From a virus: a DNA stretch of 64,000 nt. The stretch's first letter is position 1. Every line of letters begins with the position of its first letter. The position numbers and the translations under genes were made by a program. Shown piece by piece: positions 63,824 to 64,000 of this stretch. The DNA lies in the IMG/VR virus record IMGVR_UViG_3300031834_000001, positions 1 to 64,000 of that record; one strand, given 5' to 3'. Under the pieces are notes generated by a model. The model was not told the DNA's origin and made no database searches. It saw only the letters and a list, made by a program, of their open reading frames with translations.

Positions 63824-64000
63824 GGTCCTCATTCGCTTCGTCACCCCTCAACCTAAGGGTCCATCCCTCCCTGGCCGCCCGGAGTGGGTCAGCGAGTCCC
63901 AGGCCACCGCACTGGTCCGGGCGGGCCACGCTGAGTATGTGGACTCCACAACTCCCGAGACGGCCATGGTAGCCCCGGCGGAGAATGCCATGAGGCCGAG
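63813..64000 (+). CDS. Structural gene, cut by the window end
   Basis: 62 codons from ATG 63813 to the edge with no stop (MSDKVLIRFVTPQPKGP, then PEWVSESQATALVRAGHAEYV). The short strand-helix opening is common in head-tail connector region proteins of HK97-type phages. It overlaps the previous gene by 11 bases. Confidence 0.55.
   Translation, partial: MSDKVLIRFVTPQPKGPSLPGRPEWVSESQATALVRAGHAEYVDSTTPETAMVAPAENAMRP

Overview
This 64 kb window is a high-GC (roughly 60-65%) tailed double-stranded DNA phage, most likely temperate, or a large part of one. Almost every gene reads rightward. Start codons usually overlap the preceding stop (ATGA, GTGA or TTGA) and follow GGAGG-type ribosome binding sites. 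A sigmaA-type promoter, a LexA-like palindrome of the Firmicutes/Actinobacteria type (CGAAC-N4-GTTCG) and an AbrB-like regulator suggest a high-GC Gram-positive (or Chloroflexi-like) host. This is inference; nothing in the window names the host.

Layout. 0-2.8 kb: a small gene, a DNA methyltransferase and a 770-base noncoding stretch. That stretch holds the 3' half of a tRNA-Ala(GGC) sequence (probable attP core), two LexA-box-like palindromes and a leftward promoter, and is followed by an excisionase-like gene. No integrase is visible. 2.8-4.7 kb: replication initiator and DnaC-type loader. 4.7-6.1 kb: divergent immunity region (leftward repressor, rightward Cro-like gene, shared operators). 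6.1-15 kb: regulators, an RNA-ligase-like protein, a candidate recombination protein with a Cas4/RecB-type nuclease, and Cys-rich small proteins. 15-38.7 kb: a very long chain of coupled small genes (membrane proteins, zinc-ribbon proteins, Phage_ABA-like paralogs) carrying a Dam-type methylase, a LysM/M23 cell-wall hydrolase, a second beta-class methyltransferase, an MmcB-like nuclease-fold protein, two ASCH proteins, a sigma-factor-like protein and a J-domain protein.

38.7-46.7 kb is the most remarkable part. It is a type IV-B-like CRISPR-Cas effector module (csf1, a Cas11-like small protein, csf2, csf3) with no array and no adaptation genes. A four-HTH DNA-binding protein sits inside it. 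It runs directly into an IbrB-like ParB protein, an unknown protein, an IbrA/CysH-like PP-loop enzyme, a glycosyltransferase-like protein and a second CysH-like enzyme. CysH-like genes are the known companions of type IV-B loci. The extra genes suggest a larger nucleic-acid-modifying or regulatory system.

46.7-52.2 kb: small genes, a SLOG-like protein, an ArpU-like late regulator, two HNH proteins and a third PP-loop enzyme. 52.2-64 kb: HK97-type packaging and head genes (P27-like small terminase, large terminase, membrane protein, portal, prohead protease, major capsid protein), then probable decoration and repeat-fibre proteins. Inverted repeats lie after the protease, capsid, decoration and fibre genes.

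Across the window a bipartite DNA motif (AAGGAACCTC, 13 bases, CAACTACC) recurs at least five times in the same orientation. Each of these copies begins 49-68 bases before a start codon, whether or not it overlaps coding DNA. I propose it is a phage-specific promoter, possibly read by the phage's own sigma-like protein.
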